From: Gadus chalcogrammus
Taxonomy: Eukaryota; Chordata; Actinopteri; Gadiformes; Gadidae
DNA: 64,000 bases
Direction of reading: 5' to 3'
NCBI RefSeq assembly: GCF_026213295.1
Contig: NC_079413.1
Coordinates: 15,964,938-16,028,937, forward strand
Shown here: positions 24,047 through 36,119 of the stretch, one piece after another
Layout: each line of letters starts with the position of its first letter
Numbering within the stretch: position 1 is the first letter of the stretch
Made by a program: the position numbers and the translations under genes
Notes under the pieces: generated by a model
Databases searched by the model: none
What the model was told of the DNA's origin: nothing
What the model saw: only the letters and a program-made list of their open reading frames with translations

Positions 24047-24284
24047 TTACATATTGAATAAGTGGAAGATATTAAACTTTCCTCTTATTTTATTTTATTT
24101 GACTAATTTATTTGACTCACGCATTGACTTGTTCAGCTATTTCCTGCCAAGCTCTCTCTCGCGCTCTCGCTGCCGCGGCGGTATTGCTTTTTTTTGTTAA
24201 AATGGGTAACTGCTCGGCATACGCGTTCATTAGAATTTCCAATTCCGTGGGGGAAAAGTAAGTGGATCTACGCTTTTGGTCCAT
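23200..24284 (-). pseudogene. Myb/SANT-like DNA-binding protein of Harbinger element, multi-exon
   Basis: Exon 1 (24284-24121) starts MDQKRRSTYFSPTELEILMN and ends with RERAWQEIAEQVNA before GTGAGT, the Myb/SANT-like domain of Harbinger accessory proteins, which help the transposase bind element ends and enter the nucleus. An exon near 23955-23894 reads NPELPHEDLAANEVQKYSLNR before GTAAAC. Another (23625-23470) reads NRKNAEARQTGGGPPPAALT and EEMALSQQSMRPVAEGIPGG, again typical of the family. A last block near 23300-23200 has a heptad-like pattern. The second exon lacks the usual Trp-rich core, and an AC microsatellite fills the first intron. Intactness could not be proven. Confidence 0.65.
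23962..24044 (+). repeat. (AC)n microsatellite in intron of the SANT-like gene
   Basis: About 41 uninterrupted AC dinucleotides. Confidence 0.98.
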
Positions 24285-24511
24285 GTTTGATCATGTTATC
24301 AGAGATCCATTGATGATGGCTCTTCATAGTCAACAGGCACGCCCTCAACCCAGAGTGAACATACTCAGAGTTGATTAACCCAACGCTGATCACCTGTTCT
24401 GAAACCGAAAACCCAGAGTTGCTTTTCAACCCTGAACTCTGAGTCAACCAACTCAGAGCGCAGGATTAAACTCAGAGTATGTTAAACCAGCTACCTGAAA
24501 CAGGCCTCTGA

Positions 24512-24611
24512 CAGCTTTAATCCATATCGGATGTATAGGATGGAGTTTAAGGTCTGCAAGGACATCCGGTTCCTGAGTTTGCTTTTTACCACGAGGACTG
24601 AGCTGCCTGTA
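24512..24611 (-). pseudogene. hAT transposase dimerisation-domain fragment, proximal half
   Basis: The minus strand reads VLVVKSKLRNRMSLQTLNSI then LYIRYGLKLS. This is close to the hAT C-terminal dimerisation block, where K-x-L/I-RNRM and a following hydrophobic helix are conserved. It runs directly into the Harbinger duplication TGA and resumes at 20713. On its other side it is cut by the MITE end at 24612. Confidence 0.65.
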
Positions 24612-24927
24612 GGGTACGGCCACACCAAACGCGTTACTCGCGTTGGATAACGCGAGTAACGCGCCTAACCTGACGCTTGATCATTGTGGGGTGGTTACTC
24701 GGTTCAACGCTTCCAACGCGTCAACGCGCCAACGCAGCTAGATGAGTCCATGTCCATGCAAGTGAACGGAGCATTCCCTCTTCGTCATAACTATCAAACC
24801 AAACAGCCTTCACATTCACCGAGCGAACATTATGAAAGTAAAATGCACATTTCTCGCTAAAAATGTTTCCATAAACGCATTTAATGGCGTAACTATGTTA
24901 CTATTTCCACCCAGAATAAAGATAGTT
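24612..24927. mobile_element. MITE, left half (GGTACGGCCACACC end)
   Basis: It begins GGGTACGGCCACACCAAACG, the inverse of the end at 43841-43872 (GGTGTGGCCGTACC). The subterminal sequence is rich in ACGCG and GTAACGCG. The interior contains GAGCGAACATTATGAAAGTA, which recurs at 25145-25328 and 43140-43315. About 18 kb of later insertions separate this half from the right half. Confidence 0.7.
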
Positions 24928-26275
24928 GTCGGCCGTGGCTGCGCTGGAGTCCGAGGTAGGAACCTCAAACGCTGCCGTGTTTGGGTGATAGAGTTTAGAT
25001 CGGGTTAGATTAAATAATCTCTGATATAAATAACAATAATCGGGTTAAATAACTTCACATGGTGTGTCTGGTGTGTTTCAAGCATTCGTAGTGTTGATCA
25101 GCAGAGAAATAGTCCGCCAAGACGTTGAGGTTGCTTAGCATCCAGACACTCAGTCCATGCAATGGAACGGAGCGTTCCCTCTTCGTCATAACTATCAAAC
25201 CAAACATCCTTCACATTCACCGAGCGAACATTATGAAAGTAAAATGCACCTTTCTCGCTAAAAATGTTTCCATAAAAGCATTTAATGGCGTAACTATGTC
25301 ACTATTTCCACCCAGAATAAAGATAGTTCTCCCATAAAGACTCGATCACTGATAAGTATGAACAGGATTTATTTAAATAACGACATGGGAATATTTTGCA
25401 TGGTAAATCTTTGGCATGAGCCCCGTCACTGATCCAGGGTGACGTGCGGACTCGGCGTATCCTGCCAGGACTAGCAGGGGCGGAGCCTTCCCCTGGACAA
25501 GTAGACTGAGGCCGACCTGGTGGTGGTGGGGTGGATGGAGGTGCGTCGAACGAAGACCTGAGCAGCAAAGACATATGTTAGACTACTCTTTATAGAGCAG
25601 GTGTAGGCAGGTGATTGGTAGCTGGTGATTGGTGGCCAGCCGCGCGTGATTTGAGTCCTCCTGGTAGAACTACCAGCAAGCTTAACATTTCTCCCATAAA
25701 GACTCGATCACTGATAAGTATGAACAGGATTTATTTAAATAACGACATGGGAATATTTTGCATGGTAAATCTTTGGCATGAGCCCCGTCACTGATCCAGG
25801 GTGACGTGCGGACTCGGCGTATCCTGCCAGGACTAGCAGGGGCGGAGCCTTCCCCAAAAGAGAGGACGTAGGCCTACGCCGGAAATAGGTGATAACTCGG
25901 CATGTCCTGCCGGGACTGGCAGGGGCGGAGCCGACCCCAAAAATAGAATAGCGAAAGGAGGTAATGAGACCATACATACCCGCGTAGAAGAAGTGGACAA
26001 GGATCTATACTGCTTCTGGAAGATAAAAGGCATACCCAATATACGACATATTAAGAGTCAATCATACATACCGTAAAACGATAAGCTTAAAACCGTCAGC
26101 GAGATCGATGAATCACGTAAAAGCAGTTGACTTGAAATACCTCAGCGAGATCAATTAAAATTTAGAGCACTCTGCAGCTGTTACGCAGCGAGCCACGAGT
26201 GCTTTCGTGCTCGCTGCGTAACAGCGAGCACGAATAATGATGCTTATATAATGATGCTTTTTTTAACACTTCAAA
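24928..26275 (-). mobile_element. Retroelement terminal region: repeated modules (left side of split element)
   Basis: The region is built of modules also seen at 42541-43315. A 165-bp block occurs twice (25329-25493 and 25691-25855, 362 bp apart), and a 148-bp block at 25543-25690 recurs at 42541-42688. Read on the minus strand, the 148-bp module starts TGTTAAGCTTGCTGG and contains TATAAAGAG. The 165-bp module contains AATAAA. These are promoter and poly(A) features in the order of a long terminal repeat. The block 24928-25136 recurs at 42689-43137. The module order does not match a simple LTR, so split direct repeats of a tyrosine-recombinase element or later rearrangement are both possible. 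No coding sequence. Confidence 0.55.
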
Positions 26276-26574
26276 ACAGTAAATTTTGAAGTGTTAAAAT
26301 AACACTAAAAGAGTTAAATTTAACACCATTTCCGAGTGTATTTGGTCCTACTCTGAATTGGAGTTAAATTAACTATTTTCAAAGTGTTATTTTAGAGTTA
26401 AATTAACTCCAAATAGAGTTAAAAAATTAACACTCGTATACACTGTATAGTGTTACCTAAATTTAACACTGAACTCTTCTGTGATAACAAATCAACTCTG
26501 ATGGTGTTAATTTGAATGCTGATTGACACTGCATTGAGTTATTTGAAGGTAACACTGGCCATTAAAATAACTCT

Positions 26575-26940
26575 GGCTAGTGTTGATGTTACACACTACT
26601 GTGTTGAAAAGTTACTCTATTGCAGTGAAAAGGTAGTGTTGATGTTACACACTACTGTGTTGAAAAGTTACTCTATTGCAGTGAAAATGTAGCTCTGGCT
26701 AGTGTTGATGTTACACACTACTGTGTTGAAAAGTTACTCTATTGCAGTGAAAAGGTAGCTCTGGCTAGTGTTGATGTTACACACTACTGTGTTGAAAAGT
26801 TACTCTATTGCAGTGAAAAGGTAGCTCTGGCTAGTGTTGATGTTACACACTACTGTGTTGAAAAGTTACTCTATTGCAGTGAAAAGGTAGCTCTGGCTAG
26901 TGTTGATGTTACACACTACTGTGTTGAAAAGTTACTCTCG
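26575..26940 (+). repeat. 66-bp tandem repeat in the CACTA-like subterminal region
   Basis: GATGTTACACACTACTGTGT starts at 26585, 26641, 26707, 26773, 26839 and 26905: one 56-bp step, then four exact 66-bp steps. The first unit lacks about ten bases around GCTCTGGCTA. Each unit carries TGTTACAC and TGTGTTGA motifs resembling the subterminal hexamers. Confidence 0.95.
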
Positions 26941-27141
26941 TGCAGTTAAATAACAGTAAAATAATGACACTAACACTGAAGTATCATTAAAACTTCTGAA
27001 TGTTCTAAAAAGCAGAATATTTAAAAAATGACAAGTTATCAGAAAATAATGCAGTTCAACTGGTTTATTTTAGTGCAAACTGTCAGGCGGACAGGCTTGA
27101 ATGTCAAGGCAGAAAGAGACAATTCATTCAATCATTGAGGG

Positions 27142-29572
27142 CTACATAAAATGGCAGTATGGGATTATGTACTTTGAGCAATCTATATTTCCATAACACA
27201 TTTGAACATCAAATGGTTTGAAGTAACACAGCTCATCAATGTGCAACACTTTTCGAACATTTTCTGGATGCAGTCTGATCTTAAAGGCATGGTAATGATG
27301 CTCAAAACAAACAGTTTCCATCAGTTTTCCGCAGAGTAATACATTTTCATCCTTCACAGCAATAGACTATCTTACAAAACAAAGGCATCTCAAATGCTAC
27401 CTCAGTACAGATAATGAAGTCACGGCGGTACTCGGTACCATGGTATTTAATCCATTTGGCAGAAAAAATACTGGTTGTCAATTCAGCTCCAAATTTGGAA
27501 GCAATGTCTGGGCCATTTTTGAGCTCACTTAGTGGAAGCATTTTTCCAGGGCCTAAAGTTAGTCTTTCCTTGGTAAAGGATTCTCGATAGAATGCCATAC
27601 AACTCTGGTGCTTTTTGGCTAATGTTTGTGTAATGTTTTTAAAGTTTTTTAATTGCTTCTTAAAGAAATTATGTTTAGCTTCGTAACGCATGCACCACAT
27701 GTGCAGAATTGGGCCAATGGTCCTTATAATACGAGGGTAATGAATCATGAAATGATGCTTTGGTAAGAGATTGCGCTGAGGAAATAACTGCTTGAAGAGT
27801 TGATGATGATCAATGATTAAGTGTTTGAGGTATGTGGTCATGCCCTCTGAGAGGACGGGTGAAAAAACAATGTTAACAATCTGTAGAAGCAAAAGTAGAA
27901 GACGCCAATAACCATCACCTGTCTGAAATAAATCACCAAAAAGCAACGGCATGTTGCGCAATATGCACCAGGATTGTATAGCATTCAGTCCCAAATCATT
28001 ACCTCCATCAAGCATTTTTACTCTAGGTGGTCGATTTCGCTGTTGATTATAACCATAATCAAAAGCATGGATTCTACCAGCCAGTTGTTCGGCATTCAGG
28101 AAGTTGCCCTGAATGTACTGTAAAACAAGTTTGACCTCAAACTGAGCAACCCCTTCCAAGATATCATGCATTATATCTACAGAAAAGTTGTTTGATGTGT
28201 TAAAATACTGTAGTGTATTCAACAGACAAGTGCGTTTCACACCATATGTATGAGGTAGCGTAGAGTCAGTTTGTAAAGTTTGACAGTGCTGGGTGTGCAT
28301 CTCAATAGTTCTTAATACAACTTCAGGATTATCTTCACAGAACACAGTTTGAAAACAAGTTTTCTCAAGGAGACAGAAACGACAGCAATAGCGAGCACTA
28401 AATGATTCCACAAAGCCAAACAGACCATGCAAACCCAAATTATCCCCAGTGACCTGGACAATGGTACCATGAATAACACGTTCAGACATGGAAATGTTAA
28501 GTCCCTCTGTCTCAAGTACTTTTATATCATTCACCAGTGGTTCAAGTATCAGATTAAAACCATAACGTTTTATGTCCTGTGCGTGGAAAAGAGCACATAA
28601 ATTAATATTAATCAAAGCCGAATTAAAGATTGGGGGGAAATTTCTCAGAGTAAAATATATAGCCCCTAATTTATGGATACCCTTTTTGGAGCCCAAGGGA
28701 TTTGCTGTTTCAAAGTCGTCATAAAACAGTTGAGTCTGCAATGCATCATTCTCTTTAGAAAATAACAGATTTTCTTTAAAATATTTGGCATCTCTTATGT
28801 CTGTATAAACACCTTCTTTGGGAATGTGCCTGGGCTTGAACAAGTTGGTCAGTTCTGGGTTATCTAAAATGTTCTTAAGCGTTTCTAGGATGGGAACATA
28901 TGAAAACTTATCTGTTATAATGACCTGGTCATATGTCCCAGTAGATTTGTTTCTTCTGCTGTCAAATCTTGTGCCGAGCACCTTTTCAACAGGTTCAACG
29001 TTTCCCCATTTCTCTTTTAAGTGTTTGTTTCGTTTGGTTTCTGTATTCAAGCATGCAAAGGGATTTCCATTTTCCAACTGTTTGAAGGATTCCTCTATTT
29101 TATTCTTATTTTCAGTGTCCTGAGGAGATAAGCACTGTAAAGCTGCATCTTTAGCCTGACTATTAATCTCAAAAAACACTTCTTCCATGGATGAGACAAA
29201 ACTGTTTACAGTAGACTGACTTAATCCAGCTGCCTTGAGTTGTGCAACAGCAGAGGCACACATATCAAGAGTGCTGTTCTCGGAATTTATAGAAGGTTCA
29301 GATGATGTTGGCGTCTCATCTACATTACTTGCCACAACCTCTACTGCACCGTTTAACGCAACATCAGTTTCAGCCTGCTGGTCTAAATACTCTGTGTGCT
29401 TGGTGTTTAAATGCTTCCTAAAACCAGAAAAAGTACCGAACACAGATCCACATCCAGTCTGAACACATTTAAGGCGAAGGTTTCTACCAGGCACGTAACC
29501 ATGAACTAAACGCAAGTGCCTAACAAGCATATTGGAACTTTTTAATTCAGCCTGACAAACAAAGCACCTCAT
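27142..29572 (-). CDS. TNP2-like transposase with C2H2-like N terminus, one frameshift
   Basis: ATG at 29572 opens a 741-codon frame, 22 bases after the stop of the upstream gene. The N terminus holds two zinc-finger-like motifs: MRCFVCQAELKSSNMLVRH with LVHG, and CVQTGCGSVFGTFSGFRKHL. A long linker has the CASAVAQLKAAGLSQSTVNS block. The core follows a TNP2-type order: FYDDFETANPLGSKKGIHKL, ALFHAQDIKRYGF, QVTGDNLGLHGLFGFVESF, CCRFCLL, then VDIMHDILEGVAQFE, matching the DYMHS-LGV block of the other TNP2-like gene here. Near 27360 the frame shifts by one base and the C terminus continues as DENVLLCGKLMETVCFEHHY to about 27145. Full length would be about 810 residues. One shift may be real inactivation or an assembly error. 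I recognise the family as an abundant fish gene usually annotated as uncharacterised. Confidence 0.75.
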
Positions 29573-29594
29573 GATGGAGGAAAACCCTCAAGCA

Positions 29595-32500
29595 CTAATT
29601 GAGTAACCTTGCCCTTACTTCAGCAACACGAGGACTCTCCTTGACTTTCCCAACATCAATGTTGTACACCGTGGTCTGGATGAACATGTACATGTTATGG
29701 AGCATGGAGTTGTATGATGTGTCGAACACAAAATGTGCCTTAAACAGCTCATCGAAAGCCCCTAGAGAAGAAGTTGACCTGCAAGGTATGGCACTCCGAT
29801 CCAGAATGATGAAGAACTGGTGGACTGCATCCTTCCTTACTCCAACAGCCAGTAGATATGGTTGAGCGCTGGTAGTAATGGTGTCGATATGTTCTTGGAT
29901 GCTTGTTCCAGTCTGAGAAGATACACATACACAGATGACAAAATTAACTTGGTTAAATATATTTTTTATATATTATTGGGAAGAAATATGCACATTATAC
30001 AATACATGCATATTAATTAGGAAAAATATAAACCTTCTTGAAGATGACGAGATGTTTCTCTGCTTGGGACGCGGACACTTTCCCTGGTCTCTTCCGTCCC
30101 TGGGCAGACGGTGGAATCAGGTGTGACAGCAGTAAAAACGATGAGAGGTCACTGTCCCAACCTGTAACAACACCAGTTTCATGTTTACAGGCTTGAATTG
30201 TGTGAACTCTGCATTACAATTCATCTGCAATGTAAGCATTTTCACAAAAAAGAATGGATAGCGGTTTTAAATCTGCAGAAAAAGATGCCAGACTAGAAAT
30301 CTTGCCAACTCTTTTATTGGAAACTTTGTTGAATATACTGTACCAGTCAAAAGTTAGAATGCATTTTCTCATTCAAGGGAATGACGTTTTTGACTTTTAC
30401 TATATAGAAAAATGTCTGACATTTTTCATAAAGGCATTGCTCCTTAAAATGATTGCGCTGTCTGCCATCTCCCATAAGGTAAAATACTAACTATGCATAA
30501 GTACCCTATGCAACACCAAAAATACTGAAGTATCCTTTTAAGCCTACAAGTCTAGTACACTCAATACCAGTATGTTTACAGATAACTTACCCAAGTCATC
30601 TTCCACGTCAATGCGATCCAGAGGAGGATCAGCTGCCAGCAGGAGTTCTTCAAGCTCACCGATGTTGGGAAGCTTTCTGCATTGTTGGATGATCTTTTTC
30701 TTGAATGTGCCTGGCCATCGCTCCAGAAACTTGTCGGACACACCCTCACCGAACATCAGAACGAAATCCTGTTCAACCTGGATTGGGGCAGTGGGTGAGA
30801 ATTTGAGGACCTCATATGTGCTAGTTGTTTGACTATGAAACACAATTTATTTGTTATACTCCTGTCAACAGAAATAATAGAAAATTACCAAGCCTTTGAC
30901 GTCTTTGAAACGTGGAAAGACAGATAGTATGTTGCTTGACTGCTGGGGGTCGAGGAGCATGTTGCGGCGATGGAAAAATGTCAGCTTCATCTTCTTCTTG
31001 ACCAAGTCCTCGTCAGCTGAATGTCTCATCAGTGACATTGCTTCCTGGCACTCATCTACACTTAGGGATGCCTCAGGAAAAAATTGGGTCTCTCTTCTGA
31101 CCGTTGGTCCTCCAGACAAGTCTTTACCGGATGATCCTTCCCCTGATTCTATGTATGTTTAAACAAATGGAAAAATATGTATCTTGAGAAATAATGTACA
31201 AAGAGGCAATAACTCATCTTGTGATTGTTTCCGTTTACACATTTAGCCAGTTATTACAGGTTTACCTCCAAATGATGATCGTCTGTCTTTAGCAGCAGAT
31301 CTTTGAATGGTTTTAATCCTCCAAGCCAAGTACCCAGTGCCACTCTCCCCATCATAGTAATGCTCCTTGGCAGAGGAAAGGATAACAAAAATACAATTAA
31401 TAAAAGCTGGTAGGATTTTAACTTTAATACACTATTTTCCATTGCAAAAACTATTACTCTACGCAACTCACATAGCCATTCTTAGCGTATGGGTCACTGA
31501 GGTAGGGGAATAATGTCACAATTCCTCTGGCGTACTTTTCTTTCAACTGCCTGGGAGGTGATGTTCTACAAAATAAAGAAGATTTGTCACTCATATTCCC
31601 TAGGTTCAACTTTAACCCTGAAAGCTAGATGAAGGACATAAGGTCTGACTAAAAACAATCATCAAATTACCCATTCTTCTCGGTCAAGTCAGCTGCCAGT
31701 ATGTTGACCATTTTCCTCCTGGTTTCGTCCACCAAAGACTTGGTTCGATTGTATTCTTGTAGTATACGTTCCCCTCCAGGTTTTGTGGAAAGGATGGACT
31801 CCACCAACTTAAAATACAAAGCAAAACAATTCAGCAATATTGGAAAATATATAGACTTGAATTCAAAGTTAAATCTTAATGCTTTTAGCTTTTATTAAAT
31901 AACATCGTTACTTCTAGTATTGAACCCATGTAATATACAACCTCCATTTGTGCCAATCTGAACTAAACTCTAAAAAATATTCAATAACAGACCACACTGT
32001 TTCACAAGAAAGAATTGAAGTTTGTGTTTCAACTCTTACTTGTTTAGCTTCTGTATCAACCCTCTGGCGTTTTCTGGAAGGGCTCTCTGTAAGGATAATT
32101 GTATCCTGCGAGTCAGACGAATCGAGTGATGATGGTGGGGACGGCTCAGAAGAGGATGCCACTGTGTGGACAGGTTCTAACCATGATTGGAGAAGCAGAA
32201 TAAAGAAAGAAAATGACACACTTCTTCATAGAGCCTTACCATATCTAATCAATAATATAAGCTTCACATTACAAATCCATAACTTGTGAATTAAATATAG
32301 ATGAATGTTTTACTGAAACAGACCTGTGTCATACTTGATGGTTAGTACCCCTGTTGAAGGATCCTTTAGTATGTCCTCAAACACATCTTCATCCAATTCA
32401 GTGCCTGAACTGTCAACCACTTTCACACCTTCTGTTACTGGAGGAACACCAAACTTTGCAAAAGCTAGGAAACAAAAATAAAAGCTGATGTAAAGAGAAA

Positions 32501-32770
32501 GGGTAATTTCAAATCAATCTACTATTCACTTTCACAAAATCTGTAACACCTTCAGGTGAAATAAAAACAACTTAATTGCTAAAATGTAGGATCCTAACTG
32601 CAGAGTAATGTGTGCATCCAAAGCCATGTGGATATAAATTTAAGTGACTTAAAGCTGATCACAAATATCGATTAAGTCAAAAGCTTACCTGCAATCAGAA
32701 ACTCTGACAGAGTCGGCTCCAGTATTCTGACAAATTTTTGGCAATCACCGAGTTTCACCTTCACTAACAT
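29595..32770 (-). CDS. 527-residue protein of a fish transposon family (often annotated SAMD3-like), ten coding exons
   Basis: I assembled ten minus-strand exons with GT-AG borders: 32770-32689, 32464-32324, 32176-32040, 31807-31671, 31565-31472, 31365-31266, 31148-30889, 30777-30591, 30161-30034 and 29912-29595. The total is 1584 nt, 528 codons including TAG, with compatible phases and no internal stop. The start MLVKVKLGDCQKFVRILEP follows an acceptor, so a 5' leader exon lies upstream. The N terminus with VVDSSGTELDEDVFEDIL resembles a PB1/ubiquitin-like fold. A Ser/Asp-rich linker with SRKRQRVD may be a nuclear signal. Later conserved blocks are GTGYLAWRIKT, FPRFKDVKGL, GWDSDLSSFLLLSHL, LGAFDELFKAHFVF and MFIQTTVYNID. 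Fish databases hold many such proteins under sterile-alpha-motif names, but I see no SAM domain. Its place in the element suggests a partner of the transposase; its role is unknown. Confidence 0.8.
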
Positions 32771-33990
32771 TCTCCCTGCAGAAAAAAAACATTTCCCAAT
32801 TAATGTCTCAGGCTTATTATTACAATGAAAATGCATAACCGGGTGCAATTTTTGACACACACACACACACACGCACACACTGTTAATAAGATCCATAATA
32901 TATTTCAGCATCATTGCAAAGTTTAGTTGTTAAACTGTATATTTTAGTGCAACCTGAAATGTATTATAGCATACCCGTGTGACAAATGCACAAAAATGTA
33001 TATAAATTATAATAATAAATAGAATAATATGCATTCATACAGAACTACTGTTTACTTTTTGGTAACCAAGTATCCTTCACCGCAAATACCCATGCCATGC
33101 AAAGCAAACGGCTTGAAAATCGTTTGAAAATTCAGCAAGTAATGATGATTTAGATTATTGATAAAATGTCTGCCTCCACCGATGGCTATCCCGTGACAAC
33201 GTGACAGGCAGACGCAGCGGCGTTGCACTTGGATGTGCTATTCCCGATGGCGGACAAAGCAAAATGGTGGACTTTGGCGCGCGTGTAATGTGAGCACCAG
33301 ACAGTGACCATAAACTGAAGACAAGCACCGTGGCTGAAAACTATGGAAAGCCAAGAAGGCCACAATCCGGACCTAGATTGGCGCGGTAAAAGTGCAAAAC
33401 CGTACGGATTCCGTACGGTTTCCGTACGGATTCCGTACGGATTCCGTACGGTTTTGCAAGAATTCCGTACGGAATCCGTACGGTTTCCGTACGGATTCCG
33501 TACGGTTTTGAATGACTAATAGCCGCGGCTATTAGTCATTCACTCCGGCTATTAGTTATTCACTCCGGCTATTAGGTATGCAGAACGAGCCCCTCCCCTT
33601 CTTTGCTTGACCACTAAGTTTGAAGGCTGTCTAACCAATCAGTGAAGAGAAAGACCAGACTAAAGTAACGCATTGTCGAAACTAGAGCGGCAGTCAATGC
33701 CTCCATGTTTCGCCGTAACATAAGGCTGTGTTGTCTTTACTAGTTTCACTACAATGTAATGACCACCACTAGCTAGTGGAAAATATATTTGTGTCTAGTA
33801 CAGTGATATATTTGTATATGTTAGGCTATATATTGACATGGCAGTGTGCGAAATACCCATCATTATTCGGGGATGCCCTCATCCCCAGATTGTTCGCGAT
33901 ATGCAGTAGCCAGCTCGGCCATAACATTACAATATTTCATGGATGCAAGCAAGCCAAGACAATCGATCTATATCTATAGCCTACATGACA

Positions 33991-34138
<148 letters not shown>

Positions 34139-36062
34139 TAAGCACACATTAAGCACACATTAAGCACACTGGTAAAGCAATAGGAGCCTGCATTGGCTAA
34201 AGTTGTTGGGATGCACCTTATTTTATAACAGGGAGGGGCAAAGTTGTGCATTACAATGCAAACACGACAATAATTGGCACCGTTCTTGCGCACTCAGAAG
34301 AACATGCAGTAGGACCGATCTTGTGACATTATTTAACCATCCATCTACAGCCCCCCATCTTCATCTGCCTGGAAGCTGCCTTCTCCGGGTAAAATTCGTC
34401 CTGAATGGGCTTCCTTCCAATCGGGCTCTGCTCCTCACATTAAGCATAGCCCATCTTTACCCAAGACGCAGATGTTTTATTCACTGTTATCCCTCAATAA
34501 CGTTGATTTGATGTGTTGTTAATCATGTATGACTAATGCTGCCCTACTGTGTGAAAGGTGTGAAACGTTGGGATAGCTTATGGTCATGATGCTTACGTTG
34601 AGAAATATGTAGTAGGCCTACTGCTTAGAAATGAATTTTTATGAAGCTTGTTTATATGCTATTTCCCATGATGATAAATTAACATTTCATTGCTGTGAGT
34701 TGTGAAGATTATACAAATAAATAGTAAATGTGCTGAATCAGAATACTCATTTCCCATGATGATATATTAACATTGCATTGCTGCAAGATTTGTGAAGATT
34801 ATACAAATACATTTTAAATCCGCTGAATCAGAATATTCTATTAAAACTTTAGTGATGGATTGTAAATGCCCTTACCGAAGTACTGTACAATAAGTGCAAT
34901 TTGGAGGTACACTTGTATTTCACTTGAGTATTTAATTAAACCGACTTATCTCCAGATGTTTGCAATAAACTGGAGGATGACGGGAGAAAATCCTGAAAAA
35001 TAAATGATTGAAGAGCCCCACATGATCCGCTCGGAAAGTCATAGTCACGCTGATTACAGGTGTTTTTAAAATGCGTATACGGCTCTCACATGACAGCCAC
35101 GCAACGGACACATCATCTTGCATCATTTGATTTATTGCTGTATAGTTAAACCAGCAAACCATCGCAAGGAAATGTAACAAAGCTGTAGCTGAAAGATTCA
35201 TCCACAAACATCAGAATAGAAAAACACTGGCAGGGACCATTTCAGCGCATAATGACTACTGCTGCCTATGCGTGTGGCAGTAATGCAATTCTGCTGAATT
35301 ATTTGGAGGACTTATAGCCTACTTGTAGTGAAGTATTTTTAACAGTGCGGAATCTACAGCTGGTCACTTTCACTGGCTAAGCAAAATTAATCACGAACAG
35401 TTGAACCTCTGAATTGATCCTGAAAGCCTATATGTCCTAGAATAATTCATTTGTATTCCGTTTTAGGCCATCTCACTAAAGGTCACTTAGATTTAGCCTA
35501 TTCAAGCTCACCAAGTCCAGTATTCAGAATTCAAAGCATTTATTCACAAATACGTTCTATTTTTTTGACAAGCGGAGCCGACAGTCCGGTGCAAACTATG
35601 CAAATTAGCCATGTGCACCAAACAGAAGATAGACGCAATGTATAGAACTGATTGTTGTGCATTATTGTGGATATGTAGGCTGGTTAGTTGTGGTTGTTTG
35701 TGGTCTTAGTGAAACAGCCTTGCCTTGGAGTTGGAGAAGTTGGAGTGATTGTGTGAATGTGCGAGAGAGAGCGCACCTGCCGTGGTGATGTTGGGCTTGT
35801 TGTGGGCTTTTATGTGATCGATGATGTATCTGTCTGATCGTATTAGCTGTAGATGGATGGTTAAATAATGTCACAAGATCGGTCCTACTGCATGTTCTTC
35901 TGAGTGCGCAAGAACGGTGCCAATTATTGTCGTGTTTGCATTGTAATGCACAACTTTGCCCCTCCCTGTTATAAAATAAGGTGCATCCCAACAACTTTAG
36001 CCAATGCAGGCTCCTATTGCTTTACCAGTGTGCTTAATGTGTGCTTAATGTGTGCTTAATGA

Positions 36063-36119
<57 letters not shown>
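36063..36119 (+). repeat. (TG)n microsatellite in fold-back right TIR
   Basis: About 28 TG dinucleotides, the inverted counterpart of 33991-34137. Confidence 0.97.

Larger units (their letters stand above)
20717..24508 (+). mobile_element. PIF/Harbinger element (CCTGTTTCAGGTAGC ends), TSD TGA
   Basis: The left end GCCCTGTTTCAGGTAGC pairs with the right end GCTACCTGAAACAGGCCTC. The 3-bp duplication TGA lies at 20714-20716 and 24509-24511. Removing the element rejoins a hAT reading frame, which confirms the boundaries. Subterminal CTCTGAGTT/AACTCAGAG motifs are numerous. It encodes a HARBI1-like N-terminal fragment on plus and a Myb/SANT-like protein on minus, the usual two-protein set of the superfamily. 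A hAT element (20935-22533) has inserted into its 5' part. A related right end recurs at about 55195-55305. Confidence 0.85.
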
